Part shown: positions 26,547 to 34,732 of the stretch, piece after piece
Layout: the number at the start of each line of letters is the position of its first letter
How positions within the stretch are numbered: the first letter of the stretch is position 1
Assembly: GCF_003060885.1 (NCBI RefSeq)
Contig: NZ_QAIG01000005.1
Coordinates: 1,204,348-1,239,079 of the forward strand
From: Pseudomonas sp. HMWF032
Lineage (GTDB): Bacteria > Pseudomonadota > Gammaproteobacteria > Pseudomonadales > Pseudomonadaceae
Direction of reading: 5' to 3'
DNA: 34,732 nucleotides
Program-made: the position numbers and the translations under genes
The notes under the pieces: generated by a model
Databases searched by the model: none
Told to the model about the DNA's origin: nothing
The model's input: the letters and a program-made list of their open reading frames with translations, nothing else

Positions 26547-27341
26547 ATGAACCGCACTCTTTCCTCTCTCGCCATGGCCGCTGGCCTGTTGGCGGGCAGC
26601 CAGGCCATGGCAGGTGACCTGCTGCACTGGCAAAACAACAGCCTGAGCTACCTCTATGGCCAGGACTACAAGATCGATCCGGAAATCCAGCAGACCATCA
26701 CCTTTGAACACGCCAGTGGCTGGAGCTTTGGTGACCTGTTCTTCTTCGTTGACACCATCAAATACAACACTGACGCCACCAATGGCGCGGGCGATGGCCA
26801 TACCTTCTATGGTGAGCTGTCGCCGCGGCTGTCCTTCGGCAAGCTGTTCGATAGCAAGCTGGAATTGGGCCCGATCAAAGATGTGTTGCTCGCCACCACC
26901 TACGAGTTCGGCGAGAACGATGTCGACTCCTACCTGATCGGCCCTGGCTTCGACCTGGCCATTCCAGGCTTCGACTACTTCTCGCTCAACTTCTACAACC
27001 GCACTACAGACGGCAAGCGCGACGGCGACAATGTCTGGCAGATCACACCGGTATGGAGCTACACCATCCCAGTTGGCACATCCGATATCGTGATTGACGG
27101 TTTCATGGACTGGGTGGTGGACAACGACAAGAACTACCACGCCAACCTGCACTTCAACCCGCAGATCAAATACGACCTAGGCAAGGCGATGAACTGGGGC
27201 GAGAAGCAACTGTATGTGGGTATCGAATACGACTACTGGAAGGACAAGTACGGTATCGACAACGACAGCTTCCTCGGCGACGTGATTCTCGATGGCACAG
27301 ATCAGAACACCGCCAGCCTGTTGGTAAAAGCGCACTTCTGA
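26547..27341 (+). CDS. Tsx-like nucleoside-specific outer-membrane channel (OmpK family)
   Basis: This 264-residue protein begins at ATG 26547 with GGGGAG upstream. A Sec signal MNRTLSSLAMAAGLLAGSQAMA is cleaved before GDLLHW. Alternating amphipathic strands and a terminal Phe (LLVKAHF) fit a small outer-membrane barrel. Strings such as WQNNSLSYLYG, TFEHASGWSFGDLFFFVD and FYGELSPRLS belong to the Tsx/OmpK channel family, which admits nucleosides. It stands alone. The specific ligand cannot be told from the sequence. Confidence 0.85.
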   Translation: MNRTLSSLAMAAGLLAGSQAMAGDLLHWQNNSLSYLYGQDYKIDPEIQQTITFEHASGWSFGDLFFFVDTIKYNTDATNGAGDGHTFYGELSPRLSFGKLFDSKLELGPIKDVLLATTYEFGENDVDSYLIGPGFDLAIPGFDYFSLNFYNRTTDGKRDGDNVWQITPVWSYTIPVGTSDIVIDGFMDWVVDNDKNYHANLHFNPQIKYDLGKAMNWGEKQLYVGIEYDYWKDKYGIDNDSFLGDVILDGTDQNTASLLVKAHF

Positions 27342-27446
27342 TACCCGGCACCTCGTCAGCAGCCGCAAGGCGGCTGATGAGGGCAAAAACAGCTAAAACC
27401 CTATACACTATGCGGCCTTTATTCTTTGCCCGAACAAGGACTCGCC

Positions 27447-27788
27447 GTGAGTACGCTGCCGCCCTGCCCCAAATGCAATTCCGAATACACCTACGAAGAC
27501 GGCGCTCAACTGGTCTGTCCGGAATGCGCCCACGAATGGACCGCTGACGGCGCCACGGATGCACCAGATGATGCCAAAGTGATCAAGGACTCGGTGGGCA
27601 ACGTACTGCAGGATGGTGACACCATCACCGTCATCAAGGATCTCAAGGTCAAAGGCTCATCCCTGGTGGTCAAGGTAGGCACCAAGGTCAAAGGCATCCG
27701 CCTGTGTGATGGCGACCATGACATCGACTGCAAAATCGACGGCATCGGCGCAATGAAGCTGAAATCCGAATTTGTGCGCAAGGTTTAA
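27447..27788 (+). CDS. yjdM: YjdM/PhnA family zinc-ribbon protein
   Basis: This 113-residue protein begins at GTG 27447, supported by AAGGA at 27436-27440; the frame is open to an upstream TTG but without a binding site. A zinc ribbon [12 protein letters not shown]...CPECAHEW occupies residues 6-32. The SH3-like domain with [17 protein letters not shown] and VKGIRL completes the family. Once linked to alkylphosphonate use, its precise role is uncertain. It is a single-gene unit with its own terminator. Confidence 0.93.
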   Translation: MSTLPPCPKCNSEYTYEDGAQLVCPECAHEWTADGATDAPDDAKVIKDSVGNVLQDGDTITVIKDLKVKGSSLVVKVGTKVKGIRLCDGDHDIDCKIDGIGAMKLKSEFVRKV

Positions 27789-27805
27789 CTCAGCCTGCCG
27801 CCAGA

Positions 27806-27832
27806 AGCCCCGGCCCATGTCGGGGCTTTTTT
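27806..27832 (+). terminator. Rho-independent terminator of yjdM
   Basis: Stem AGCCCCG / CGGGGCT with an 8-base loop and a run of six T residues. Confidence 0.9.
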
Positions 27833-27935
27833 ATGCCTGTAACAATTGAGCCACGGGTTAGCCCTGCAGGCACTGCGTAATTGACTAGCATCAATAACGA
27901 ACACTCCGCTCACCAACGTTTTGCCGGAGGCTCTC

Positions 27936-28658
27936 ATGCGAATGACTGCGCTGTACCTGATGCTATTGCTGCCCTGGTCGTTACAGGCTGAAGACTGGCA
28001 TGTGGTGGGTGACGAACAGTTTGCCCCTTACAGCTATGTCACCCTTGAGGATGACCAGCCGCACGGCCTGGATGTCGAGTTGGTCGAGGCCGTGTTGCAG
28101 GAGGCCAAGATTGCCTACAACCTGCGACTGTACCCCTGGGAGCGCGTCAAGCGCATGCTCGACCGCAGTGAAGTCGCCATGGCCTTCCAGTTTGCGGGCA
28201 CCCCGGAGCGTATGCAGCAGTATGAGCTGGTCGGGCCCATTCGCACTGGCTCGACGGTATTTATGACCACCGGCAAGACGGCCATCCATGACTGGCAAAG
28301 CCTGGATGACCTGTCGCAGTATGTGATTGGCCAAGTCCGCGGATACGCCTACCAATCAGACTTCGATAAAGCCGATTTGCGGCGTGACACCAGCGCACAG
28401 AATCCGCGTCAACTGGTGTCCATGCTGCTGGCCGGGCGCATTGACATTATCGTCGGTGATCGGGTGCAACTGATGTATTTCGTGCGCGAACAACGCGCCG
28501 AACAGGGTGTGCGCATCCTGCACAAACCACTGGTAGAAATGCCGCGCTATGTAGCCTTTGCCAAAGGCGATCATGCCCGCGCCAAAGTATTCGCTGATGC
28601 CCTGGAGCGGCTGAAGCAGGCCGGCAGTCTGAATACCATCTACCAACGCTGGAACTGA
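27936..28658 (+). CDS. Periplasmic SBP_bac_3-type solute-binding protein
   Basis: The start ATG 27936 follows GGAGG by five bases and gives 240 residues. A signal peptide MRMTALYLMLLLPWSLQA precedes EDWHVVGDEQFAPYSY. The fold of amino-acid-type solute-binding proteins shows in GLDVELVEAVL, LYPWERVKRML, VAMAFQF, VIGQVRGYAY and IDIIVGDRVQL. No ABC permease genes are adjacent, so it is an orphan binding protein that may feed a sensor. A relative lies at 33864. Confidence 0.88.
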   Translation: MRMTALYLMLLLPWSLQAEDWHVVGDEQFAPYSYVTLEDDQPHGLDVELVEAVLQEAKIAYNLRLYPWERVKRMLDRSEVAMAFQFAGTPERMQQYELVGPIRTGSTVFMTTGKTAIHDWQSLDDLSQYVIGQVRGYAYQSDFDKADLRRDTSAQNPRQLVSMLLAGRIDIIVGDRVQLMYFVREQRAEQGVRILHKPLVEMPRYVAFAKGDHARAKVFADALERLKQAGSLNTIYQRWN

Positions 28659-28854
28659 CGGCGAAACATGCATGCCGCGTCGCAGCGCCTATCGCCTGCG
28701 TGTTGCTCTGCGTCTACGGCGTGGTGAACGGCCGCAAGCATCAGTGGAAACGATCCCCCGAAACGCTCAAAGCACAGAGCTGCAAACATCTGCAACCAGA
28801 TTGCAGGGCACAGTCGACTCCAGGACGAAGGTCTGGAGATAACCTAGCAGGACA

Positions 28855-29640
28855 CTACTGCACCGGCAGGAAGTTCAGGAATAACAGGCCCTGCGCATAA
28901 TTGACGCCCATGCGCCGGTAACGCTCATCCAGAACGTCGGTAAGCAGGTCCAGACGCGCGACGATCTTGCCGAATTCCACGGCATAGCTGAGGTTGTGCC
29001 CATCCGCAGAAATCTCGTTGGACAGCAGCCACGGCTTGCCACCGGCATCGGTACGACGAGCCAGCATCCAGCTGGCTGTTTCCATATTGCGCGCGGCGTT
29101 GTGGATGAATTGAGGATCCAGCGTGTCACTCAGGTAATACTCGGTACGACCGCCATGGGCCGTGATCAACATGCTGGCCAGGGAGTAGATAAAGGCTCCA
29201 ACCCGGTCCCCCTGGTACTCGGCGCTCAAGGCATAGCTCAGCGCCGCAATGTCGGTACGCCCACCCAGTTGTGGCAGCGGCTGATCCAGCTCAATGGCAC
29301 GATGCACCGCGCGCTTGGCCGCCTCGGCATCAGGCAGGCCAGTCTTGCGCCATTCGCGAGGGTTACGCAGGTAGAGCTTGTCCATCAGGCGATAGAGGCT
29401 GTTGAGGTTATTGCGCATGCCCAAGGTGGCCATGCGGTCGGCGTGGCTCTGAAAAAACTCGGTGGGTTTGATCGGGCTGCGGTTCTCGATAATGGCCTGA
29501 TGATCCTGCCGCGAAGCGCAGCCGCCCAACATCAGCAGCGTAACCACTACCAGCCCGGCCACAGCCCCGTAACGCAGCAGCATGGCCGACATGCTGTGGG
29601 GGCGCATTTCCAGCCTGGGTAAACGCTGCACAGTGTTCAT
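28855..29640 (-). CDS. Conserved lipoprotein of unknown function
   Basis: This protein of up to 261 residues has a hydrophobic segment and lipobox VTLLMLGGCAS, with the lipidated C41 if ATG 29640 is used. Neither that start nor the nearer ATGs (M17, M20) has a good ribosome binding site, so the N-terminus is uncertain. The mature part is alpha-helical, with NSLYRLMDKLYLRNPREW, ALSYALSAEYQGDRVGAFIYS and VEFGKIVARLDLLTD. I recognise no enzymatic motif. It is probably tethered to a membrane facing the periplasm. Confidence 0.75.
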   Translation of the reverse strand: MNTVQRLPRLEMRPHSMSAMLLRYGAVAGLVVVTLLMLGGCASRQDHQAIIENRSPIKPTEFFQSHADRMATLGMRNNLNSLYRLMDKLYLRNPREWRKTGLPDAEAAKRAVHRAIELDQPLPQLGGRTDIAALSYALSAEYQGDRVGAFIYSLASMLITAHGGRTEYYLSDTLDPQFIHNAARNMETASWMLARRTDAGGKPWLLSNEISADGHNLSYAVEFGKIVARLDLLTDVLDERYRRMGVNYAQGLLFLNFLPVQ

Positions 29641-29886
29641 CAGTGGAGGTCATCCGCTGCGGTGTGGTGAGGTAACGCTAGCAACAAAATCCAGATCGGC
29701 CAGTTTTTCTGCCCAAAGGCATGACTTACTGCGCAATCAAGCACCTAGCGATACAAGCTCAGGTTGTGCCCGAAGAGTGCTGCTCGGGCGGAATAAAATT
29801 GAAATCCGCCACCCACACCCGACAAAAGCCCCGTAACAGAGCGCTTTAAGCGGTATGATCCGCGGCTTTTTGCCGCCGAGAAGCCC

Positions 29887-30612
29887 ATGCTGCGCCTGCT
29901 TGTCCTGTTTTGCCTGCTATTTACCCTGCCTGCTCACGCCGAAGCCCCGCAAAGCTTCAACGCCGCCAAGAAAATTGCCTGGCAGATCTACGCCACACGC
30001 CCTATTACGTTCTACTGCCAGTGCAGCTACAGCGGCAACCGCGTCGACCTCAGCAGCTGTGGCTACCAGCCGCGCAAACAACTGCGCCGCGCCCAACGCG
30101 TGGAATGGGAACATGTGGTACCTGCCTGGGTGATCGGCCACCAGCGCCAGTGCTGGCAACAAGGCGGACGCAAGAACTGCGCACGCAACGACGCCCGCTT
30201 CAAGGCCGCTGAAGCCGACCTGCACAACCTGGTGCCCAGCATCGGCGAAGTGAATGGTGACCGCTCCAACTATGCCCTTGGCATGCTCAGCGAGAAACCC
30301 AGCCAATACGGTGCCTGCCCTATGGTGGTCAATTTCAAGGGCAAGATCGCCATGCCGCCACAACACGCGCGAGGGGCATCGGCACGCATCTACCTGTACA
30401 TGGCCGAACGCTACCAGCTGCGCCTGTCTTCGCTTGACCGGCGAACGTACGAAGCCTGGAATCGCCAGTACCCGGTCAGCGAATGGGAACGCTGGCGCAA
30501 CCAGCAGGTTGGCTGTGTGATGGGGCACGGCAACCCCTACGTTGGCACTTATGACCCTAACCAGTGCCAACCACTGCAACGTGCCAGTGCAGCGGGTAAT
30601 CGCCGAGGCTAG
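29887..30612 (+). CDS. endA: Endonuclease I (EndA/NucM-type periplasmic nuclease)
   Basis: This 241-residue secreted nuclease has signal peptide MLRLLVLFCLLFTLPAHA. The catalytic region has EWEHVVPAW with H76 as the general base and DLHNLVPSIGEVNGDRSNY with the metal-binding Asn. Paired cysteines (CQCSYSG, SSCGY, GCVMG, QCQ) indicate disulfides, as in known members. It cleaves double-stranded DNA in the periplasm or outside the cell. It stands alone with ATG 29887 as the start. The gene is of normal length. Confidence 0.93.
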   Translation: MLRLLVLFCLLFTLPAHAEAPQSFNAAKKIAWQIYATRPITFYCQCSYSGNRVDLSSCGYQPRKQLRRAQRVEWEHVVPAWVIGHQRQCWQQGGRKNCARNDARFKAAEADLHNLVPSIGEVNGDRSNYALGMLSEKPSQYGACPMVVNFKGKIAMPPQHARGASARIYLYMAERYQLRLSSLDRRTYEAWNRQYPVSEWERWRNQQVGCVMGHGNPYVGTYDPNQCQPLQRASAAGNRRG

Positions 30613-30722
30613 GCCAGACCTTGCTCTTTACACAGGATTTACATTGCCTTGCGAAATGCCGGCAATCCCGCGCAGTCGAACACAGTGACCGGAGCAGACC
30701 GGCACACAAAGGAGTTTCGACC

Positions 30723-31061
30723 ATGCACGCGCGTTCCCCCCTCATCACCGGCCTGATCGCCAGCCTGGCCTTCGCCGGTGCCCAACAGGCTCTGGCAGCC
30801 GACCGTGGCGATGTGGCCGCGGGTGTAGTAATCGGCGCCATCCTTGGCGGTGTCCTGGTCAGCCAGCGATCCGCGCCGGCCTACGAACCACAACCGGTCT
30901 ATCGCGCCCCACCGCCCGTGGTTTATTACGAACCGCGGCCTGTTTACTACGAGCCACGCCCGGTCTACTACACACCCGCGCCGGTTTACTACGTGGCCGA
31001 ACCGCGATATCCGCACAACCATTGGCGCAAAACCCAGCGCCGCCACCACGACGACTGGTAA
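30723..31061 (+). CDS. Small periplasmic protein with Tyr/Pro-rich repeats
   Basis: ATG 30723 follows AAAGGAG and gives 112 residues. A signal peptide ends at QQALA|ADRG. A glycine-rich hydrophobic segment VAAGVVIGAILGGVLVS comes next, resembling a glycine-zipper, then four to five copies of a VYYEPRP-type unit (PVYRAPPPVVYYEPRPVYY and so on) and a basic end HNHWRKTQRRHHDDW. I know no exact function; similar small proteins sit at the cell envelope. The gene closes with a strong terminator. Confidence 0.8.
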   Translation: MHARSPLITGLIASLAFAGAQQALAADRGDVAAGVVIGAILGGVLVSQRSAPAYEPQPVYRAPPPVVYYEPRPVYYEPRPVYYTPAPVYYVAEPRYPHNHWRKTQRRHHDDW

Positions 31062-31093
31062 ACGAAGCCCCGCTCCTGCGGGGCTTCGTTTTA
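31061..31093 (+). terminator. Rho-independent terminator after the Tyr/Pro-repeat gene
   Basis: Perfect stem AACGAAGCCCCG / CGGGGCTTCGTT with a 6-base loop and TTT, overlapping the last base of the stop codon. Confidence 0.88.
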
Positions 31094-31214
31094 GGGGCAT
31101 AGCGTCGATTAACTGACTGGGCCGACCTAGGCTGCGCAGGTCCGCACACTACGTTGGCAGCCTTGCCTATGACGGCTACGCTCACAGCAGACACGCCTGA
31201 AGGGGAAACAAGGA

Positions 31215-32330
31215 ATGTCACAGTTACATGACTTGCAGGATCAAAGCCCGCTGCAGCACAAACTGCACCACCTGCTGCAAACCCTGCAACTCAAGTACCC
31301 GCATGTGCAGCGCCTGGCCATCGCCCTGTATGACCATGGCAGCGATTGGGTAAAAACCTTCGTCGCCGTTGAGGACGGTCCCAATTCATTGCCCTTCTAC
31401 CACGCCAAACTCAAGGACACCACCTGGCTGCAAGCCGTCGCCGTCAACCAGACACCACGCGTGATCAACGACTTTGCCCTGTTGCAAGGCAACCAAAAAC
31501 AACACGTCCAGGCACTGTTGGATGCGGGCTATCGCTCCAGCTATACCCTGCCAATGTGCGTCAATGGCTACTTTTTCGGCTTTGTGTTCTTCAATGCCCG
31601 CAGCAGCGATGTCTTCCAAGGCATGCTGCTCAGTGAGCTGGATGTCCTCAGCCACCTGGCCAGCCTGATGGTCTACAACGAGCGCTCCAGCGTACGCACC
31701 TTGCTGGCCACGCTTAAATCCGCCATGACCCTGACCCACGCCCGCGACCCGGAAACCGGCAACCACCTTGAGCGCATGTCCCGCTATTCGCGGCTCATCG
31801 CGCAAAAACTGGCCGGCCCACGCGGCCTGGACGACAGTTTTGTGGAGCACGTTTACCTGTTCGCCCCCTTGCACGACCTGGGCAAAATCACCATCCCCGA
31901 CCGCGTGCTGCTCAAACCGGGCCGGCTGGATGAGGATGAACAGCGCATTATGCGCCAGCACTCACGCGCAGGTTTGGAACTGATCGATCAGCTACTGGCC
32001 AACTTCGGCCTGGCCAGCGTCAGCCAGGTGGGCATGCTGCGCAACATCGTCCTGCACCACCATGAACTCTACGACGGCAGCGGCTATCCGGATGGTTTAA
32101 GCGGTGAAACCATTCCACTGGAGTCGCGCATTGTCACGGTATCCGATGTGTTCGACGCGCTAACCAGTGACCGCCCCTACAAATCCGCCTGGCGCAATGA
32201 AGACGCCTTTGCCTGGATGACGGAGCGCTCCGGCACGATGTTCGACCCCGATTGCCTGCACGCGCTACTGGCCCAAGCCGACGACATCGTGCACATCCAG
32301 CATTGCTTCCGCGAGAACGTCTTCGGCTAA
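31215..32330 (+). CDS. GAF-HD-GYP cyclic-di-GMP phosphodiesterase
   Basis: This 371-residue cytoplasmic protein has a GAF-like sensor domain in residues 1-155 and an HD-GYP domain after it. The catalytic motifs are intact: LHDLGKITIPD with H220-D221, HHHELYDGSGYPDGL with G290-Y291-P292. Family members hydrolyse cyclic di-GMP, lowering it and favouring motility over biofilm. The gene is convergent with a second HD-GYP gene whose stop codon lies four bases away. The ligand of the GAF domain is unknown. Confidence 0.93.
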   Translation: MSQLHDLQDQSPLQHKLHHLLQTLQLKYPHVQRLAIALYDHGSDWVKTFVAVEDGPNSLPFYHAKLKDTTWLQAVAVNQTPRVINDFALLQGNQKQHVQALLDAGYRSSYTLPMCVNGYFFGFVFFNARSSDVFQGMLLSELDVLSHLASLMVYNERSSVRTLLATLKSAMTLTHARDPETGNHLERMSRYSRLIAQKLAGPRGLDDSFVEHVYLFAPLHDLGKITIPDRVLLKPGRLDEDEQRIMRQHSRAGLELIDQLLANFGLASVSQVGMLRNIVLHHHELYDGSGYPDGLSGETIPLESRIVTVSDVFDALTSDRPYKSAWRNEDAFAWMTERSGTMFDPDCLHALLAQADDIVHIQHCFRENVFG

Positions 32331-32334
32331 GACT

Positions 32335-33645
32335 TTACTCCACGGACGGTTCAGCCTCGTGGTTGTAACGCTGCCAGTGAGCCAACAATTCCGGCACTTC
32401 GGCCTCATCATCCAGACTGGCCAGCTCGCGGTTATCCAGCAACGCCTGCACCTGTGGATCACACAGACTCAAGCCCATCGAGCCATCGGCTAAACAGGCG
32501 GTGATGCGATACGGCTGCGACTGCGCGTCGGTGCAGATTTTCGACAAATCCAGAAAGCGCGGCGCGCAGCGCTGGCCCTCTGCATCAATCAGCACCGCCA
32601 CCTTGGGCCGCAATTGCAACTTGGGGTGTTTCTCCAGCACCAGGCCAATCTCGCCCGTGTGCAATTCCACCAGCGTGCCAACCGGAAAGATGCCCAGCCA
32701 TTCGATAAAGCGCATGACCAGTTCGGCATCGAAATGGCTGTCGCGGCAATCCATCAGCACCTTGAAGGCGTCTTTGACGCTGCGTGCATTGTCGTACACG
32801 CGCCGGCTGGTGATGGCATCAAAGCAATCAATGATGCTGATGATGCGCGTGAAATACGGGATTTGCGCCGCGCCCAGACCGCGCGGATAACCTTGCCCGT
32901 CAAGGCGTTCGTGATGCCCGTGAGCCACATCAATGGCGATCGACGGCAAGTCGCGGTGGCTGAGCAGCAGCTTATAGCCGAGCACCGCATGCTCCTTGAT
33001 GTGCTCAAACTCGTCGGCCGTCAGTTTGCCCGGCTTGTTCAGCACCAGTGGATCGACACGGATCTTACCCACATCGTGGAGCATGCCGCTGATGCCGAGC
33101 TGCTCCAGGCTCTCGCCCACCAACCCGAGGTGATGGCCAAACCCCATGGCCATGATCGACACCGACAGGCAATGCTGGCTGGTGTACTCATCCTGACTTT
33201 TCATGCGCGTCAGCCAGAGCATGGCGCTTTCGTTACGCAGCAGGCTTTGCAAGTTTTCCTGCACCACCTCGCGGCACGCCAGCGTGTTGATGCCGCGCCC
33301 AAGCTGGATGTCAAAAAACACATCCTTGATCAGCTGCGAACTCTTGTCACGGTTGCGCCGCGCCTGCTGCATCTCTTTGGATAACGGCGCACGCTTGTGA
33401 GACGGGGGCGCGTCCGGCCCACTGGAAGAGGGCATCAGGCTGACCTTGACGCGCTGAAACTCATCGATAAATACGTACTGGCAGCACTCCTGCACCGCCC
33501 GTAAATCCTGCACCGTGAGCAGCGGAAAGCCCTGAAACAGAAACGGCGTTTCCCGCCAGGGGCGGTCCACCTCACAGACAAACATACCGATTTCAAGCTG
33601 CGACACATCCAACTTGCGGCGTTTAAGGCGAATGCTTTCGTACAT
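32335..33645 (-). CDS. DUF3391-HD-GYP cyclic-di-GMP phosphodiesterase
   Basis: The frame is open upstream to 33759, but I choose ATG 33645 (436 residues), since KLDVSQLEIGMFVCEVDRPW opens the DUF3391 domain that normally sits at the N-terminus; the ribosome binding site is weak. HD-GYP motifs are intact: MLHDVGKIRVD with H190-D191, then GHHERLDGQGYPRGL with G252-Y253-P254. A C-terminal extension of about 130 residues (GEIGLVLEKHPKLQLRPKV and on) is of the type seen in this subclass. The two neighbouring HD-GYP genes have different sensor parts. Confidence 0.92.
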   Translation of the reverse strand: MYESIRLKRRKLDVSQLEIGMFVCEVDRPWRETPFLFQGFPLLTVQDLRAVQECCQYVFIDEFQRVKVSLMPSSSGPDAPPSHKRAPLSKEMQQARRNRDKSSQLIKDVFFDIQLGRGINTLACREVVQENLQSLLRNESAMLWLTRMKSQDEYTSQHCLSVSIMAMGFGHHLGLVGESLEQLGISGMLHDVGKIRVDPLVLNKPGKLTADEFEHIKEHAVLGYKLLLSHRDLPSIAIDVAHGHHERLDGQGYPRGLGAAQIPYFTRIISIIDCFDAITSRRVYDNARSVKDAFKVLMDCRDSHFDAELVMRFIEWLGIFPVGTLVELHTGEIGLVLEKHPKLQLRPKVAVLIDAEGQRCAPRFLDLSKICTDAQSQPYRITACLADGSMGLSLCDPQVQALLDNRELASLDDEAEVPELLAHWQRYNHEAEPSVE

Positions 33646-33863
33646 GGACAAGGCTCGTAACGGCGTGCCCATGCAGTGTAGAAGCTGCGGCACGTCAATT
33701 CGAGCGCAACACACTGCGGCACAGATCCCGCCGCACACAGCGGATTCGCATACAGACACGGGCTAAAACACAGATGGGGCATGGCCATCACTCGCCGGGA
33801 TGGTTACCCTCACATCAGCAACCCGTTTTTCACCGCCCCAACCACAGAAAGAGAGTCACCGGT

Positions 33864-34732
33864 TTGACCGTACGGCGCGTCCTTTTAACCCTGCTAACCA
33901 GCTGCCTGTGCAGCACCTCCGTGGTGGCGGCTGAGCCCATACGCCTGGTCGGAGACGAGTTCTGCCCCTATAACTGCGACCCCGCCAGCGGCAAACCCGG
34001 CTACATGGTTGAAGTGCTGGAAGAAATCTTTGCGGCACAGGGCCTCACCATCAACTACCGACTCAAGCCTTGGTCACGCGCCGTACAGGTGGTGGCTAAC
34101 GGTGGTGCGCAGATCCTTCTGGCCAACACGTACAACAGCGCCCCTGATAAACGCCTGCAACTGGTTATGGGCGAAGACAGCACCTGCTTTCTGACCCGGC
34201 ACACTGACCCCTGGCGTTTCACGGATATTGCCGCGTTGCAACAGCACCACATCGGCGTCATTCAGGGTTATCACTACGATGCCGGCGGCCCGCTCGACCA
34301 GTACCTGCGCAGCAACCACCCGCAGGTGTACCAGGCCAAAGGCGAGTTACCCCTGCGCAGCCTGATGTCGATGCTGCTGCAAAAACGCATTGATCTGGTG
34401 CTGGATAACTGCAACGTGCTCAAGCGCAAAGTCAGCAAAATGGGAATTGCTCACCTCACCCGCCTGGCAGGCGTACTGCCCGGCTACCGTGCCAACCTGC
34501 ACATTGCCTTGTCACCGGCCGACCCTCACGCCGCAGAACGCCTCGAGATGCTGCGCACGGGCCTGAATGAACTGCGCCGCAACGGACGGCTCGCGCAAAT
34601 TCTCCAGCGCTACTCAGTCAATGACTGGCAAACACCCCCCCCCCTGAGCCTGATTACACGCCTACCGCCTACCCGATCATCCGCCTTGCCGACGTCCCGC
34701 ACCCCAGCACGCAACCCAACAGCACGCAGAGC
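33864..34732 (+). CDS. SBP_bac_3-type periplasmic binding protein (continues past the window or frameshifted)
   Basis: The frame starts at TTG 33864 and stays open to the window end (289 complete codons). The signal peptide is MTVRRVLLTLLTSCLCSTSVVAA. EPIRLVGDEFCPYNC, YMVEVLEEIFAAQGL, LKPWSRAVQVV, HIGVIQGYHYD and RIDLVLDNCNVL match the same fold as the protein at 27936. The domain ends at YSVNDWQ near 34630. A run of ten C residues at 34635-34644 then fixes the frame; the downstream PPPLSLITRLPP is low-complexity. With nine C the frame would stop at once (TGA); with eight or eleven it would read PEPDYTPTAYPIIRLADVPH. The true C-terminus is therefore uncertain. Confidence 0.82.
   Translation, partial: MTVRRVLLTLLTSCLCSTSVVAAEPIRLVGDEFCPYNCDPASGKPGYMVEVLEEIFAAQGLTINYRLKPWSRAVQVVANGGAQILLANTYNSAPDKRLQLVMGEDSTCFLTRHTDPWRFTDIAALQQHHIGVIQGYHYDAGGPLDQYLRSNHPQVYQAKGELPLRSLMSMLLQKRIDLVLDNCNVLKRKVSKMGIAHLTRLAGVLPGYRANLHIALSPADPHAAERLEMLRTGLNELRRNGRLAQILQRYSVNDWQTPPPLSLITRLPPTRSSALPTSRTPARNPTARR

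Noticed and set aside
26544..27152. 202-codon minus-strand frame
   Set aside because: It is antisense to the Tsx-like channel gene, which has a signal peptide and terminal Phe.

Overview
The window looks like a chromosomal segment of a Pseudomonas-type gammaproteobacterium. Supporting this are a trifunctional PutA, a Tsx-type channel, HD-GYP proteins, an EndA-type nuclease, KatG, GC-rich codon use in the right two thirds, and a tmRNA-like 3' end of the type found in pseudomonads. No rRNA, complete tRNA or CRISPR array was seen.

Positions 1 to about 12450 form an accessory, mosaic region, with visibly AT-rich genes next to GC-rich ones. From the left it holds: a nucleotidyltransferase fused to a restriction-nuclease-like domain (cut by the window edge); a 5'-truncated Rhs core with a toxin tip and an overlapping immunity gene; a phospholipase D-family protein with an N-terminal beta-sandwich; a broken small gene; a secreted protein that I read as a ribosome-inactivating-protein (ricin/Shiga A-like) domain joined to a zinc-dependent deaminase domain; a small PD-(D/E)xK-like protein; an isolated tmRNA 3' end that looks like an attachment-site remnant; and a NYN-domain RNase. 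Two related tyrosine integrases follow, and neither is intact. One has lost its N-terminus at an IS3-family element. The other has lost its catalytic C-terminus and is fused to the end of a Ycf48/BNR-type propeller protein. The IS3 element has perfect 27 bp ends, but both of its ORFs are internally deleted. The region looks like a decayed island that can no longer excise by its own integrases.

Positions 12700 to 21540 carry cysC (APS kinase), katG with a strong terminator, and a probable reactive-sulfur module: an ETHE1/Blh-type persulfide dioxygenase, a SulP anion transporter with a STAS domain, and a divergent CsoR/FrmR-family repressor with unusual cysteine positions. A DUF900-type alpha/beta hydrolase lipoprotein follows.

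Positions 21837 to the right edge look like ordinary core genome: putA with GTTGCA-type PutA operator candidates upstream, a Tsx-like outer-membrane channel, yjdM/phnA, a periplasmic SBP_bac_3 protein, a conserved lipoprotein, endonuclease I, a small Tyr/Pro-repeat periplasmic protein, two convergent HD-GYP c-di-GMP phosphodiesterases, and a second SBP_bac_3 protein. The last of these is cut by the window edge and contains a run of ten C residues that sets its reading frame.

The most noteworthy observation is the secreted RIP plus deaminase protein at 5839-7389, which would pair two nucleic-acid-damaging activities in one exported polypeptide. All domain calls rest on motif recognition by eye; no database search was run.
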